A stretch of DNA of 64,000 bases, taken from Arthrobacter sp. PAMC 25486 (GTDB lineage Bacteria > Actinomycetota > Actinomycetes > Actinomycetales > Micrococcaceae). A model generated the notes under the pieces. The model saw only the letters and a list, made by a program, of their open reading frames with translations. It was not told where the DNA came from and did no database searches. The position numbers and the translations under genes are program-made. Below, piece by piece: positions 1-8,682 of the stretch (positions are counted from its first letter, which is position 1; each line of letters begins with the position of its first letter). The stretch covers positions 2,750,439 to 2,814,438 of the forward strand of contig NZ_CP007595.1 in the NCBI RefSeq assembly GCF_000785535.1, read 5' to 3'.

Positions 1-54
1 GCCCGCCCGCTCCAGTTGGGCGACGATCAGATGGCCTGCAGTTGTAGTGCTCAA
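1..54 (-). CDS. Thiamine-diphosphate-dependent enzyme (acetolactate synthase-like), 5' end only
   Basis: Only the first 18 codons lie in the window; the gene runs off the left edge. Read from a TTG at 54-52, the peptide continues STTTAGHLIVAQLERAG, which resembles the start of the TPP-binding N-terminal domain of acetolactate synthase/pyruvate oxidase-type enzymes. A purine-rich AAAGAAAAGG lies about 8 bases before the TTG and serves as ribosome binding site. The nearby ATG at 62-60 reads only three codons before a stop, which supports the TTG start. It is divergent from the PucR regulator at 239. The family call rests on a very short stretch. Confidence 0.5.
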   Translation of the reverse strand, partial: MSTTTAGHLIVAQLERAG

Positions 55-238
55 TGCGTCATACCTTTTCTTTGGGGCCTGCCCGGGAGCCCAGGAACCT
101 GTCCGGGCGATGGATATCGGCACAGCCCAGCCACACCAGTAGGGATGTGACTGGACTCACTCTTGGGTCTGTTTCAATTCTGCCAGTAGTTTTACCCAAA
201 ATAACTAGCAGTCCGTCACGGAAATATGGCTCTAGAAT

Positions 239-1447
239 GTGAGAATGCACAATTTAGATTTCACGGGCGAAGATGCCCGCTGGGACAGTCTGGTCGAACG
301 CCTGCGGGGGCGCCTCAACGTTCTGGTCAGTTCATTCATGGCACGCGTTGCCGAGATCCCCGAATATGCGGAAGGCCGGGTCAACCTGACGGAAATGCAG
401 GACACAGCTAGGGAGACCTTCAGTCGGCTTGTCGACGGACTGCGCGACGAACTTTGCCACCACCCCGGCAAAGGGGACGCCTCAGACACGCTGCGGCAGT
501 TCTCCTCTGAACTGGGCGCCAAGCGCGCACGGGCCGGCGTCTCCTCCGAGGCGTTGACGTCTGCGGTGCGGCTTGACTTCAGCATCCTATGGGCCGATCT
601 GCTGGAAATATCGGATCCCGGGGACGCAGCATTGCTGACCACCCGCGTAGACCGCGTTTGGCGTGTTGTTGATGAATTTGCCACCCAAACCCATGCCAGC
701 TACGCGATGGAGCGCGTCCGGATGGCACAGGAAGAATCCAACATCCGGCGAGAGTTCATCTCCCGGCTGTTCAGCAAATCCGAACTGTCCGCCGCCACCG
801 TCAGCCAAGCAGGCGCCGCACTGGCCACAGACGCCGAGGCCAGATTTTCCATTGTGGCGGCAAGCGGGGATGCCGCTTCCAAACTTCGAACAGCGGCCGC
901 CCAGGGTGGCTGGAACCAGCCGCACCAGCGACTTTTCACGCACGAGTTTGGGGGCAGTACATACGTATTTTGGGCCTTGCCCCGCGCCACCGGCCAAAGC
1001 GCACCCGACGGCGGGCAGGATTACATTCCCGCAGCCATCAACGGAATACCCTGCGGTTTCGTGCCTGGCTTCATGGGACTGCGCGGACTCCCTCCGGCGG
1101 CCCGCACGGCCGAACGCCTGGCCCTTCTACTGCAGCCAGACGACCACGGACCCCTGACCGCGGGAGCAGCCTGGGCGAGGCTGGCAAAACAGCAACTTCA
1201 GGGCGCCGGGCTGGACCTGTGGGCCGACCTCGATGCAAGCCTTGCCAACTGCCGGGGCGGAGAGCGTGAGCGGCTCGAGGAAACGGTCCGCCACTTCCTT
1301 ACAACAGGCAGCATCACCACCACGGCGCAGGAGCTCTTCTGCCATCGCAACACGATCCTCAACCGGCTCAATCGTTTTGAGGAGCTGACCGGGATCAGCC
1401 TGACAGTACCCGATCAGGCGGCACGGCTGGTGGTGGCCTGGGCCTGA
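239..1447 (+). CDS. PucR/CdaR-type transcriptional regulator
   Basis: Protein of 402 residues. The last 60 or so residues carry the PucR C-terminal helix-turn-helix: LEETVRHFLTTGSITTTAQ followed by the typical CHRNTILNRLNRFEELTG. The long N-terminal part would be the sensor region and has no motif I can name. PucR-family proteins often control purine or other nitrogen-compound catabolism. Here the downstream operon (transporter, RidA, RraA-like) and the adenine deaminase at 4355 fit that theme, but the effector is unknown. The ORF opens with GTG at 239 (alternative ATG at 245); neither has a good Shine-Dalgarno. Confidence 0.8.
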   Translation: MRMHNLDFTGEDARWDSLVERLRGRLNVLVSSFMARVAEIPEYAEGRVNLTEMQDTARETFSRLVDGLRDELCHHPGKGDASDTLRQFSSELGAKRARAGVSSEALTSAVRLDFSILWADLLEISDPGDAALLTTRVDRVWRVVDEFATQTHASYAMERVRMAQEESNIRREFISRLFSKSELSAATVSQAGAALATDAEARFSIVAASGDAASKLRTAAAQGGWNQPHQRLFTHEFGGSTYVFWALPRATGQSAPDGGQDYIPAAINGIPCGFVPGFMGLRGLPPAARTAERLALLLQPDDHGPLTAGAAWARLAKQQLQGAGLDLWADLDASLANCRGGERERLEETVRHFLTTGSITTTAQELFCHRNTILNRLNRFEELTGISLTVPDQAARLVVAWA

Positions 1448-1475
1448 GTCCATCCTGTCCGACAAAATACAGAAC

Positions 1476-1496
1476 GTGTGTGAACACACATTTTTT
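1476..1496 (+). terminator. Weak hairpin with T6 tail after the PucR gene
   Basis: TGTGT (1477-1481) pairs with ACACA (1486-1490) around a GAAC loop and is followed directly by six T residues. The stem is short and A/T-rich, so this may be a weak terminator. It could equally be a regulator half-site pair in the promoter region of the transporter at 1602. Confidence 0.3.
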
Positions 1497-1601
1497 GGTG
1501 TTCTTTACTGGCAAATAAGCCATTGAACTGTGCCGTGTGACACACCATAGTTGAATGCATCCCGCTTTCTTCACCTGCACGACCCTCATCTGGAGTACAC
1601 G

Positions 1602-2951
1602 ATGACCCAATCTCTTGAAACGCCCACAGCCGCATCGGCGCGGCTCGACCTCGTAAAGATGCGAAAGATTGCTTTCGCCAGCGTTATCGGAACCACCGTC
1701 GAATGGTACGACCTCTTCGTCTTTGCCACGGCCTCAGCACTGGTCTTCAACAAGATCTTCTTCCCCAGCTTTGATCCACTGGTGGGCACCATGCTCGCTT
1801 TCGGAACCTTTGCGTCAGCCTATGTGGCACGTATGATTGGTGCGATCATCTTTGGCCACTTCGGTGACAGGGTGGGACGCAAATCCATGCTTCTGGTCTC
1901 CCTTCTCACTATGGGTGCGGCGACATTTGCCATCGGCCTGTTGCCTGACTACAACACCATCGGCGTCATGGCACCGTTGCTCCTGTTGCTCCTTCGTGTC
2001 ATCCAGGGCCTGGCCTTGGGCGGCGAATGGGGTGGCGCCGTTCTCATGACCGTGGAACATGCACCCGCACACCGCCGCGGTTTCTACGGCTCCCTGGTCC
2101 AGGTGGGTGTCCCCGCCGGCACCTTGATCGCAAACGTCGTGTTCTTGATTGCCGCCTCCACCATGAGCAGCGATTCACTGCACGCCTGGGGCTGGCGCAT
2201 TCCCTTCCTGGCATCAGCATTGTTGGTCGCCGTGGGCATATACATCCGCCTCCACATCGAGGAAACCCCGTCCTTCCAAGCAGTGAAGTCGGCCGGAGCC
2301 AAGGCCAAGATGCCGTTTGCCAGCCTCATGGCCAAATATTGGAAGCAGGTCGTCCTCGGCGGCGTTGCAACTCTCTCAACTGGCAGCACGTTCACCCTGC
2401 TCGTTGCATCGGGCGTCGCCTACGGCAAAAAAGAGCTGGGCCATTCGGAGAGTCTCATGCTCTGGGTCGTGCTGGCATCTTGCGCTTTGTGCTTCGTGCT
2501 CATCCCATTCTTTGGAAACCTATCCGACAAGTACGGCCGCAAGCCGATAATTTACGCCGGCGTTGCAGCCGAAGCACTCTTTGCCTTCCCCATGTTCTGG
2601 CTGATGGACACCAAGTCCGTGGCGCTGCTTTTCGTCGCCTACCTGGTCATGATGACGGCTTTTGCCGCCAACTACGGTCCCATCGCCACCTTCCTGGCCG
2701 AACTGTTTGGTTCCAAGGTCCGCTATTCCGGACTGTCCGTGGCCTACATGCTCTCGGGCCTGCTGGGCAGTGCAGCCACACCGTTCATCACTACATGGCT
2801 GCTCGGTATTACGCACCAGAGTTCCTCGATCGCCTGGTACATCATGGGTGCCGCACTCGTCTCGCTCTGCGCCCTCTTCGTCTTGACCGAGACCCGGCAC
2901 GGAAACATCGACGCCGTCGACGTTTCACCGGTCGAAGCAGCCGCAGCATGA
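1602..2951 (+). CDS. MFS transporter, metabolite:H+ symporter (MHS) type
   Basis: About 449 residues with around twelve hydrophobic segments. The N-terminus SVIGTTVEWYDLFVFATASA and the loops GHFGDRVGRKSMLL and LRVIQGLALGGEWGGA are hallmarks of the MHS branch of the major facilitator superfamily (relatives of ShiA, ProP and citrate/ketoglutarate carriers). It would import an organic acid or zwitterion by proton symport. I chose ATG 1602 over the upstream in-frame ATG at 1551 because GGAG lies about 8 bases before it and family members start close to this point. Its stop overlaps the RidA start (ATGA). The substrate cannot be read from the sequence; the neighbours suggest a nitrogenous or keto-acid catabolite. 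Confidence 0.85.
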   Translation: MTQSLETPTAASARLDLVKMRKIAFASVIGTTVEWYDLFVFATASALVFNKIFFPSFDPLVGTMLAFGTFASAYVARMIGAIIFGHFGDRVGRKSMLLVSLLTMGAATFAIGLLPDYNTIGVMAPLLLLLLRVIQGLALGGEWGGAVLMTVEHAPAHRRGFYGSLVQVGVPAGTLIANVVFLIAASTMSSDSLHAWGWRIPFLASALLVAVGIYIRLHIEETPSFQAVKSAGAKAKMPFASLMAKYWKQVVLGGVATLSTGSTFTLLVASGVAYGKKELGHSESLMLWVVLASCALCFVLIPFFGNLSDKYGRKPIIYAGVAAEALFAFPMFWLMDTKSVALLFVAYLVMMTAFAANYGPIATFLAELFGSKVRYSGLSVAYMLSGLLGSAATPFITTWLLGITHQSSSIAWYIMGAALVSLCALFVLTETRHGNIDAVDVSPVEAAAA

Positions 2952-3370
2952 CCGGCATCCATCGGATCTCCGAGATCCCAGGGCAGGCTCCGGCTGTCGG
3001 ACCTTTCTCGCACGCAGTGGTGGCCAACGGATTCATCTTCACCTCCGGCCAGATCCCGGCCATCACCAGCCTGGACGACCAGCCTGGCACCTTCGAGGGG
3101 CAGGTCCGCCAGACCATCGAAAACCTGCGGGCTGTCCTGGAAGCGGCCGGGTCGGACTTGGAACATGTAGTCAAGGTGAACACCTATCTCACAAGCCAGG
3201 ACCAGTTGAAAGAATACAACCGGGTGTACGCCGAATACTTCGGTCCAGCGAAGCCAGCCCGGACCTCCGTCTGCGTCAGCCTCTGGGGAGTTGCCCTGGA
3301 AATCGAGTGCGTGGCCGTGCTGGCGTCCCAGACTGCCATCACAACGTCCATGAACGGGGCCACATCGTGA
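2948..3370 (+). CDS. RidA family (YjgF/YER057c/UK114) protein
   Basis: 140 residues. The pattern GPFSHAVVANGFIFTSGQIP, then ENLRAVLEAAGSDLEHVVKV and a C-terminal ARTSVCVSLWGVALEIECVA, is that of the trimeric RidA fold. The Arg in PARTSV corresponds to the arginine that binds the carboxylate of imine/enamine intermediates in true RidA. Family members hydrolyse reactive 2-aminoacrylate-like imines or act as pathway-specific deaminases. The ATG overlaps the transporter stop by four bases and its own stop overlaps the next GTG, so the three genes form one translationally coupled operon. A role in clearing an imine in the same catabolic pathway is inferred. Confidence 0.88.
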   Translation: MTGIHRISEIPGQAPAVGPFSHAVVANGFIFTSGQIPAITSLDDQPGTFEGQVRQTIENLRAVLEAAGSDLEHVVKVNTYLTSQDQLKEYNRVYAEYFGPAKPARTSVCVSLWGVALEIECVAVLASQTAITTSMNGATS

Positions 3371-3975
3371 CTGCAACTCTCCTGCCAAATCTGGCCGCTG
3401 TCAGTTACCCGACGATTGGCCACTTTCTGGAAGACGGCTTTGTCGATCCGGCGATCCAGTCACTGCTGGTCGGCGTCAAGATTGCCGGCCCCGCAGTCAC
3501 TGTCCGGATTGCCGACAACGACGCCATCGCCATGAACCATGCGCTTCTGGCCATGAAGCCCGGCGACGTGCTGGTGGTGGACATGTCAGGGGACCACCGG
3601 CACGCACCGGTCGGTGCCGTCACCGCAGCTGCCGCAGTCGCACAGGGTGCTGCGGCCATCGTGGTGGATGGCGTTGCAACAGATGTCCTGGAACTGAGGG
3701 AAACCGGGCTGCCGGTATTTGCCCGCGGCACGTCATGCCTGACCACCAAGCGTGTTTACAGCACCGGATCAGCAGTCAACGTCCCGGTGCAGTGCGGCGG
3801 CGTGACCGTCAATCCCGGAGACTTGGTGCTCGGTGACGACAACGGTGTGCTGACCCTCTCCCCCGAGAAAGCCGGGCAGGTGCTGCAACAGGCCCTTGAA
3901 TCAGACGCCGCCGAACCATTGATCATGGCCCGCATCAGGGCTGGCGAGTCGTTGGCAACCATCCTCGCCGTCTGA
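3367..3975 (+). CDS. RraA-like / HMG aldolase-like family protein
   Basis: 202 residues from GTG 3367, which overlaps the RidA stop (GTGA). The fold signature of the RraA/4-hydroxy-4-methyl-2-oxoglutarate aldolase family is clear: AGPAVTVRIADNDAIA, MKPGDVLVVDMSGD, GAVTAAAAVAQGAAAIVVDG and the C-terminal GDLVLGDDNGVLTL. Aldolase/decarboxylase members normally read DG-x-x-R-D, with the Arg binding substrate and the Asp the metal. Here the string is VVDGVATDVLEL, so the Asp is kept but the Arg is Thr. Either the substrate differs or the aldolase activity is lost. Last gene of the operon before the terminator at 4007. It should not be called demethylmenaquinone methyltransferase or a proven aldolase. 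Confidence 0.8.
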   Translation: MTATLLPNLAAVSYPTIGHFLEDGFVDPAIQSLLVGVKIAGPAVTVRIADNDAIAMNHALLAMKPGDVLVVDMSGDHRHAPVGAVTAAAAVAQGAAAIVVDGVATDVLELRETGLPVFARGTSCLTTKRVYSTGSAVNVPVQCGGVTVNPGDLVLGDDNGVLTLSPEKAGQVLQQALESDAAEPLIMARIRAGESLATILAV

Positions 3976-4006
3976 GTTCGGCCCACGATCCCACGTCAAG
4001 AAACGT

Positions 4007-4037
4007 CCGGGCCCGCACCGAAAAGGTGCGGGCCCGG
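4007..4037 (+). terminator. Strong hairpin terminator after the RraA-like gene
   Basis: A perfect 13-bp stem (CCGGGCCCGCACC, 4007-4019, with its complement at 4025-4037) closes a GAAAA loop. It lies 30 bases after the stop. No long T-run follows, as is common in high-GC actinobacteria. It could also stop transcripts coming from the minus-strand gene at 4355. Confidence 0.8.
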
Positions 4038-4354
4038 CGTCGTACTTGTGTGTAATGCCCTACCTCTGACAACCACCGCGCCGCGGCGACGGATCAAGCA
4101 CGATCTGGTCGTTGGCTTCCGGGACTGCAAGGTTCCCGCCGGACGCGCGGCGAGAACGGGGCATCTCTGCACCATTTTCCGTGACGCAGGAGCCAACTCG
4201 TGACGTCGAAAATCCGTCAGTTTCGCGAGTTGGGCCCATCTTCGGGAGCGGCGGCCGAAGATGGAGCGGTTTGGCTCCAATCTCGGCACCAATCCGCGAA
4301 GTAATTCTGTTTCGGAAGCATCACACCCGCAATTTCTCACGGCTCAGTCCACGC
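4038..4354. other. Intergenic region with two adjacent inverted repeats
   Basis: About 317 bases without a convincing gene, between two convergent operon ends. CCAACTCG (4193-4200) pairs with CGAGTTGG (4226-4233), with an inner TGACG/CGTCA pair (4201-4205, 4215-4219). Directly next to it, CCATCTTCGG (4236-4245) pairs perfectly with CCGAAGATGG (4255-4264). This could be part of the minus-strand terminator, a structured RNA or a degenerate repeat element. Nothing else is recognised. Confidence 0.5.
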
Positions 4355-5362
4355 CTAGCCCTGGGCGGCGCTCCAGGCCGCGAGTTCGCCCAGCAGTTCG
4401 TCCTTTCGGGCCGAAGAGGCGAAGGAGGAGCGGATCGAGTTGCCGGCCAGCGTCTCCAGTGTCGCCGCATCCCACTGGAACTCGGCCACCATGGCGTCAA
4501 AGTTGGCACCCACGTAGCCGCCAAAGTAGGCCGGGTCGTCCGAGTTGACGCACACGTTCAGCCCGGCCGAGAGCATCTGTGGCAGCGGGTGGGCGGCGAG
4601 GGTGTCCACGGCCCGCAGCCGCACATTGGACAATGGGCAAACGGTCAGCGGAATCTGCTCCGCCACGAGCCGCTTGACCAGAATCCGGTCCTCGACGGCC
4701 CTGATCCCGTGGTCGATGCGCTCCACACCCAACAGGTTCAGCGCGTCCTCCACGTAACTGGGCGGACCCTCTTCTCCGGCGTGGGCCGTGAGCCGCAACC
4801 CTGCCTCGCCTGCCCGCTTGAACAGGCGGATGAATTTCGACGGCGGATTGCCCACCTCCGCCGAGTCCAGGCCGATCCCGATGATGGGTGCATCCATGGT
4901 CAGCAGAGCCTCCAGAATTTCCAGCGCTGATTCCTCCGACTCGTCACGCAGGAACGCGGCAATCAGCCCCGCGGAAATGCCAAAGTCAGCCACGCTGGAA
5001 GCCAGCGCCGAGGCAATACCGTTGACCACCGTCGTCAATGCAACACCGCGGGCCACATGCGCCTGCGGGTCAAACATGATCTCGGCATGGCGCACCCCAG
5101 ATGCCTGGGCTCGGCGAAGATATGCACGCGTCATGTCGGCAAAATCAGCTTCGGTGATGAGTACCGCCATGTTCGCGTAATACAGGTTCAGAAAGGATTG
5201 CAGATCGCTGAACTCGTACTGTTCGCGCAGCGTCTCCAGGGTGGGAAATGGCAGCGTGATGTTGTTGCGGGCGGCCAGCTCTAGGATCAGTTCCGGTTCC
5301 AGTGTGCCTTCGATGTGCAGGTGCAGCTCGGCTTTGGGCAGCTGAATGATGGGGCTCTTCAT
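4355..5362 (-). CDS. Adenine deaminase-like enzyme, copy 1 (adenosine/adenine deaminase superfamily)
   Basis: 335 residues from ATG 5362. All metal/catalytic landmarks of the amidohydrolase-fold deaminases are visible: ELHLHIEGTLEPE (HxH) near residue 12, LTAHAGEEGPP (His and Glu), RIDHGIRA, and VNSDDPAYFGG with the paired Asp. The EGTLEPE and SDDPAYFGG wording matches the Aah1-type adenine deaminase branch better than classical adenosine deaminase. The expected reaction is therefore adenine to hypoxanthine plus ammonia, but substrate is not proven. A second, very similar copy lies at 26618-27622. The gene is convergent with the RidA/RraA operon and divergent from the heme locus. No strong Shine-Dalgarno is seen before the ATG. 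Confidence 0.88.
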   Translation of the reverse strand: MKSPIIQLPKAELHLHIEGTLEPELILELAARNNITLPFPTLETLREQYEFSDLQSFLNLYYANMAVLITEADFADMTRAYLRRAQASGVRHAEIMFDPQAHVARGVALTTVVNGIASALASSVADFGISAGLIAAFLRDESEESALEILEALLTMDAPIIGIGLDSAEVGNPPSKFIRLFKRAGEAGLRLTAHAGEEGPPSYVEDALNLLGVERIDHGIRAVEDRILVKRLVAEQIPLTVCPLSNVRLRAVDTLAAHPLPQMLSAGLNVCVNSDDPAYFGGYVGANFDAMVAEFQWDAATLETLAGNSIRSSFASSARKDELLGELAAWSAAQG

Positions 5363-5499
5363 GCCTTCATGATATGGCGGGACGCGCAGTGGCCAGGGTT
5401 CCGCAACGCCGCCCCCAGCCGGACCCCAGCTCCGCACCGGCCCGCAGAGGCAACTGTGGCCTGAAATTGGTCACATTTGTGTAATCTTATTATTTGCAG

Positions 5500-5518
5500 T
5501 TAGGTTAGGTTTACCAAA
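5500..5518 (+). promoter_or_regulatory. DtxR/IdeR iron box upstream of hmuT
   Basis: TTAGGTTAGGTTTACCAAA matches the DtxR/IdeR operator consensus TTAGGTTAGSCTAACCTAA well in the left half and acceptably in the right. It sits 26 bases before the first possible start of hmuT. Iron-loaded DtxR/IdeR would repress the heme-uptake operon here. Confidence 0.75.
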
Positions 5519-5543
5519 GTACGAAATTTCATCATTTGAGGCC

Positions 5544-6698
5544 ATGTCTTCGGCACCGTCTGCACCCAAAATTTTTGATCTGCCAAAGGACTTCAGAGTG
5601 CCCACCCCACTGCCCCGCCGCCTGGCCAAATCTTCCATTGGATTGCTGGTGGCGGGCGTCCTGTGTCTGACTGGGTGTTCTCCCACATCACAGCTTCAAG
5701 GCAGCAAACCCGGCGTGGCATTGAGCGAAGCATCCGTCATTGACAATCCCAAGAGCCACGAAGGGCCTTCCACCGCTATTCTCACCGAGGCGGCACTCAA
5801 TCCAGTGGCACGCAATCCCGAATCAACGTTGCCCGTCCAGGTCACCGACGCCCAGGGCACAAGCGTCACTATTTCCGACGTCTCGCGCATCCTGCCCATC
5901 GACCTTTACGGCACCTCATCGCGCATCGTGTTCGATCTCGGCTTGGGCGCGAACGTGGTTGCCCGGGACATCTCGTCCGATTTTGATGAAATTAAGGACC
6001 TTCCCCTCGTGACCCACGACGGCCACCAGCTCAACGCCGAAGCAATCCTGCAACTGGCGCCATCGGTGATCATCACCGACTCCTCGCTCGGCCCGTGGGA
6101 TGTTGTCTTGCAAATGCGCGACGCCGGGATCCCGGTTTTTGTGGTTGACTCACATCGCAGTTTGGAAAATGCGGGCGGAATGATCACCACAATTGCCTCC
6201 GCACTGGGCGTCCCTGAAGAAGGTAGCAAGCTCGCCGACCGCACGGAGACAGAGGTGGCCTCCATCAGTTCTCGGATCAAGGAAATTTCGCCGTCCGGCG
6301 GGGATCGCTTAAGGATGCTCTTTCTCTATGCTCGCGGGCAGTCCGGCGTGTACTACCTGTTCGGCGAAGGTTCCGGCGCAGATTCACTCATCACCTCGCT
6401 GGGCGGTGTCGACATTGCCACCGAAATCGGCTGGAAGGGCATGCGCCCCATGACTGATGAGGCCCTGGTTGAGGCCTCACCGGATTTGGTCATCATGATG
6501 ACCAGCGGCTTGGAATCGGCAGGCGGTGTGGACGGAATACTTGATTCGGTGCCCGCCCTGGCCCTCACGCCGGCCGGCTCAAAACACCGCATCGTCGACA
6601 TGGCCGATTCCGCTGTACTCAGCTTCGGCCCCAATTCTGCTGAGGTACTAGAAGCCCTGTCCGTGGCAATTTACGCACCCACCACGGCAGCACCATGA
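5544..6698 (+). CDS. hmuT: Heme/siderophore ABC transporter substrate-binding lipoprotein
   Basis: 384 residues from ATG 5544. A hydrophobic segment ending in LCLTGC (Cys45 by this start) is a lipoprotein signal. GTG 5598, seven bases after AAAGGA, would give a more usual 27-residue signal peptide and may be the real start. The mature part has the class III periplasmic-binding (PF01497) pattern, with LPIDLYGTSSRIVFDLGLG, LPLVTHDGHQLNAEAILQL and a C-terminal ALVEASPDLVIMM. It captures heme (or a ferric chelate) outside the membrane and delivers it to the permease. Its stop overlaps hmuU. The heme assignment comes from the HtaA genes downstream. Confidence 0.85.
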   Translation: MSSAPSAPKIFDLPKDFRVPTPLPRRLAKSSIGLLVAGVLCLTGCSPTSQLQGSKPGVALSEASVIDNPKSHEGPSTAILTEAALNPVARNPESTLPVQVTDAQGTSVTISDVSRILPIDLYGTSSRIVFDLGLGANVVARDISSDFDEIKDLPLVTHDGHQLNAEAILQLAPSVIITDSSLGPWDVVLQMRDAGIPVFVVDSHRSLENAGGMITTIASALGVPEEGSKLADRTETEVASISSRIKEISPSGGDRLRMLFLYARGQSGVYYLFGEGSGADSLITSLGGVDIATEIGWKGMRPMTDEALVEASPDLVIMMTSGLESAGGVDGILDSVPALALTPAGSKHRIVDMADSAVLSFGPNSAEVLEALSVAIYAPTTAAP

Positions 6699-7867
6699 CC
6701 GCTGCGCGGCTACTCCCCCTCCCTCTCGTCCTCCCGACAACACAGTCCCCCACGGTGGCGCCGCTAGACGCAGCCGACCCAGGCATGCCGGATTCCGTCG
6801 GGGCGGGCGCAACCCGCAAAGGCTTGGTTCGACGCCGGACGACGTCGGGTTTGGTGATCACAGCCTTGGGTTTGGCCGTTCTTGTCATGGCCCTGTTTTC
6901 GGCCGGCATTGGCCAAATGCAGTTGAGCCCCTCCGAAATTTTGGCCAGCCTCCTCCACGGGATCGGTCTCGACTGGGGAACCCTGCCTACACACCCGTAC
7001 GCCGGGTCGGCATTGTGGTCTGTCCGCTTCCCCCGGGTAGTGATGGCGGTTGTCGTTGGTGCGGCTTTGGCCTGTTCAGGCGTTCTGATGCAAGGAGTTT
7101 TTGGCAACCCGCTGGCAGAACCGGGGGTTGTGGGAGTCTCCTCCGGCGCTGCCGCGTTGGCCTGCGTGGTGATAGTTTTTGGGCTGAACTTCTTCGGCAC
7201 CTGGACCGTGGCCTTCGCAGCATTCCTGGGCGGGCTCGCCGCCACCGCAGTGGTCTACGCCACGGCACGCTCCGGGGGACGCACGGAGGTCGTGACCCTG
7301 GTCTTGACGGGTGTGGCCATCAACGCGGTCGGGGGTGCCGTGATCGCTCTCATGACATTTCTGGGCGATAGCTCCTCCCGCGAAGAGATCATTTTCTGGC
7401 AGCTCGGCTCGCTCAACGGCACCCGTTGGGACAACGTCTTGATCGCAGGACCTGTCACGGCCATCGGTATTGGTCTGGCCTTTTTTCTGACGCGCAAACT
7501 GGATTTGCTGGCCTTGGGTGAACGCCCGGCACGACACTTGGGCGTCGACGTCGAGCGGCTGCGTGTCCAGGTAATCGTCATCGTCGCCATTTTGACCGGC
7601 GCCGCCGTGGCTTTCGCAGGCATCATCGGTTTTGTTGGCTTGGTGGTCCCCCACATGTTGCGCCTCGCTCTGGGCCCCGGACACAAAGTGCTGCTACCGG
7701 CTAGCGCCCTAGGCGGAGCATTGCTGCTGCTGGTTGCCGACACCGTCGCTCGAACTTTGGTCCCGAATGCAGACCTGCCCATCGGCATGTTGACCGCGCT
7801 GGTTGGCGGACCGTTCTTCTTCTGGCTCATCCGGCGCACCCGCAAGCAGGACGGAGGCTGGTCATGA
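6695..7867 (+). CDS. hmuU: Heme/iron ABC transporter permease (FecCD family)
   Basis: 390 residues, about nine or ten membrane segments. Typical FecCD strings are present: RFPRVVMAVVVGAALACSG, GVFGNPLAEPGVVGVSSGAA, the HLGVDVERLRV loop that contacts the ATPase, and FAGIIGFVGLVVPHMLRL. The first 50 or so residues form an unusually long, Pro/Ala-rich cytoplasmic leader for the family, so a later start is possible, though the ATGA overlap with hmuT supports 6695. It forms the membrane channel for heme import and overlaps hmuV by four bases. Confidence 0.88.
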   Translation: MTAARLLPLPLVLPTTQSPTVAPLDAADPGMPDSVGAGATRKGLVRRRTTSGLVITALGLAVLVMALFSAGIGQMQLSPSEILASLLHGIGLDWGTLPTHPYAGSALWSVRFPRVVMAVVVGAALACSGVLMQGVFGNPLAEPGVVGVSSGAAALACVVIVFGLNFFGTWTVAFAAFLGGLAATAVVYATARSGGRTEVVTLVLTGVAINAVGGAVIALMTFLGDSSSREEIIFWQLGSLNGTRWDNVLIAGPVTAIGIGLAFFLTRKLDLLALGERPARHLGVDVERLRVQVIVIVAILTGAAVAFAGIIGFVGLVVPHMLRLALGPGHKVLLPASALGGALLLLVADTVARTLVPNADLPIGMLTALVGGPFFFWLIRRTRKQDGGWS

Positions 7868-8682
7868 ACGCCGAGCCCGTCGTGCAGGCACGCAATGCCC
7901 GGTTGCAGCTGTCAGGAAAAGACATTCTTGACGGCATAGATCTTGTACTGTTTTCCGGCGAAGTACTTGCCCTCGTCGGCCCCAATGGTGCCGGCAAGTC
8001 AACCCTGCTGGCCGCACTGTGCGGGGACGTGCGCCTCGACTCAGGCAGCATTGAGATCCATGGTGTGGAACTTGGGCAATGGCAAGTGAAGGATCTTGCG
8101 CGGCTGAGGTCGGTGCAGCTGCAAGATTCCAAGGTGTCGTTTTCCTTCAGCGCAGACGACGTCGTACGCATGGGCCGTGCCCCGTGGGTTGGCACCCGGT
8201 TCGAGGACCACGACGAAGCCGTCATCGGCGCAGCCACGGCAAGCGCAGAAACCACTGCACTCTCGGACCGCAATTACCCCACACTCTCTGGCGGGGAAAA
8301 GTCACGGGTGGCCTTTGCCCGGGTGCTGGCCCAGGAAACACCGGTCATCCTGCTCGATGAACCCACGGCAGCCATGGACATCCGTTACCAGGAACTGGTG
8401 CTTGCCCGGGCCAGAGATCGTGCAGCGGCGGGCGCCGCCGTCGTCGTCGTCCTTCATGACCTGTCACTGGCGGCGGCTTACGCCGATCGGATTGTGCTGC
8501 TCGACGCCGGGCGGGTCCACGCAAGCGGATCCCCGCGGGACGTCTTGCAATCCCAGATTCTCAGTGACGTATACAGGCACCCGGTGACCGTCATGGAGCT
8601 GCCGGGATCGGGCGGCTTGGCAGTGGTGCCGCTGCGTCCCCATCGTCAAAACCTTATGGCTCTCCAGGAGGACCCAGTATGA
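7864..8682 (+). CDS. hmuV: Heme ABC transporter ATP-binding protein
   Basis: 272 residues. Walker A GPNGAGKST lies at about residues 39-47, followed by the signature LSGGEKSRV, Walker B VILLDEPTAAMD and the switch His in VVLHDLSLAAAYADRI. The arrangement and length are those of HmuV/FecE-type ATPases. It powers import through the FecCD permease. The gene overlaps both neighbours by four bases (ATGA), giving a single coupled hmuTUV unit. Confidence 0.9.
   Translation: MNAEPVVQARNARLQLSGKDILDGIDLVLFSGEVLALVGPNGAGKSTLLAALCGDVRLDSGSIEIHGVELGQWQVKDLARLRSVQLQDSKVSFSFSADDVVRMGRAPWVGTRFEDHDEAVIGAATASAETTALSDRNYPTLSGGEKSRVAFARVLAQETPVILLDEPTAAMDIRYQELVLARARDRAAAGAAVVVVLHDLSLAAAYADRIVLLDAGRVHASGSPRDVLQSQILSDVYRHPVTVMELPGSGGLAVVPLRPHRQNLMALQEDPV

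Noticed and set aside
2027..3370. A 447-residue open frame spanning the transporter and RidA genes
   Set aside because: Only the part from 2948 is real (RidA). The rest is the out-of-frame shadow of the transporter and reads as Arg/Pro-rich non-protein.
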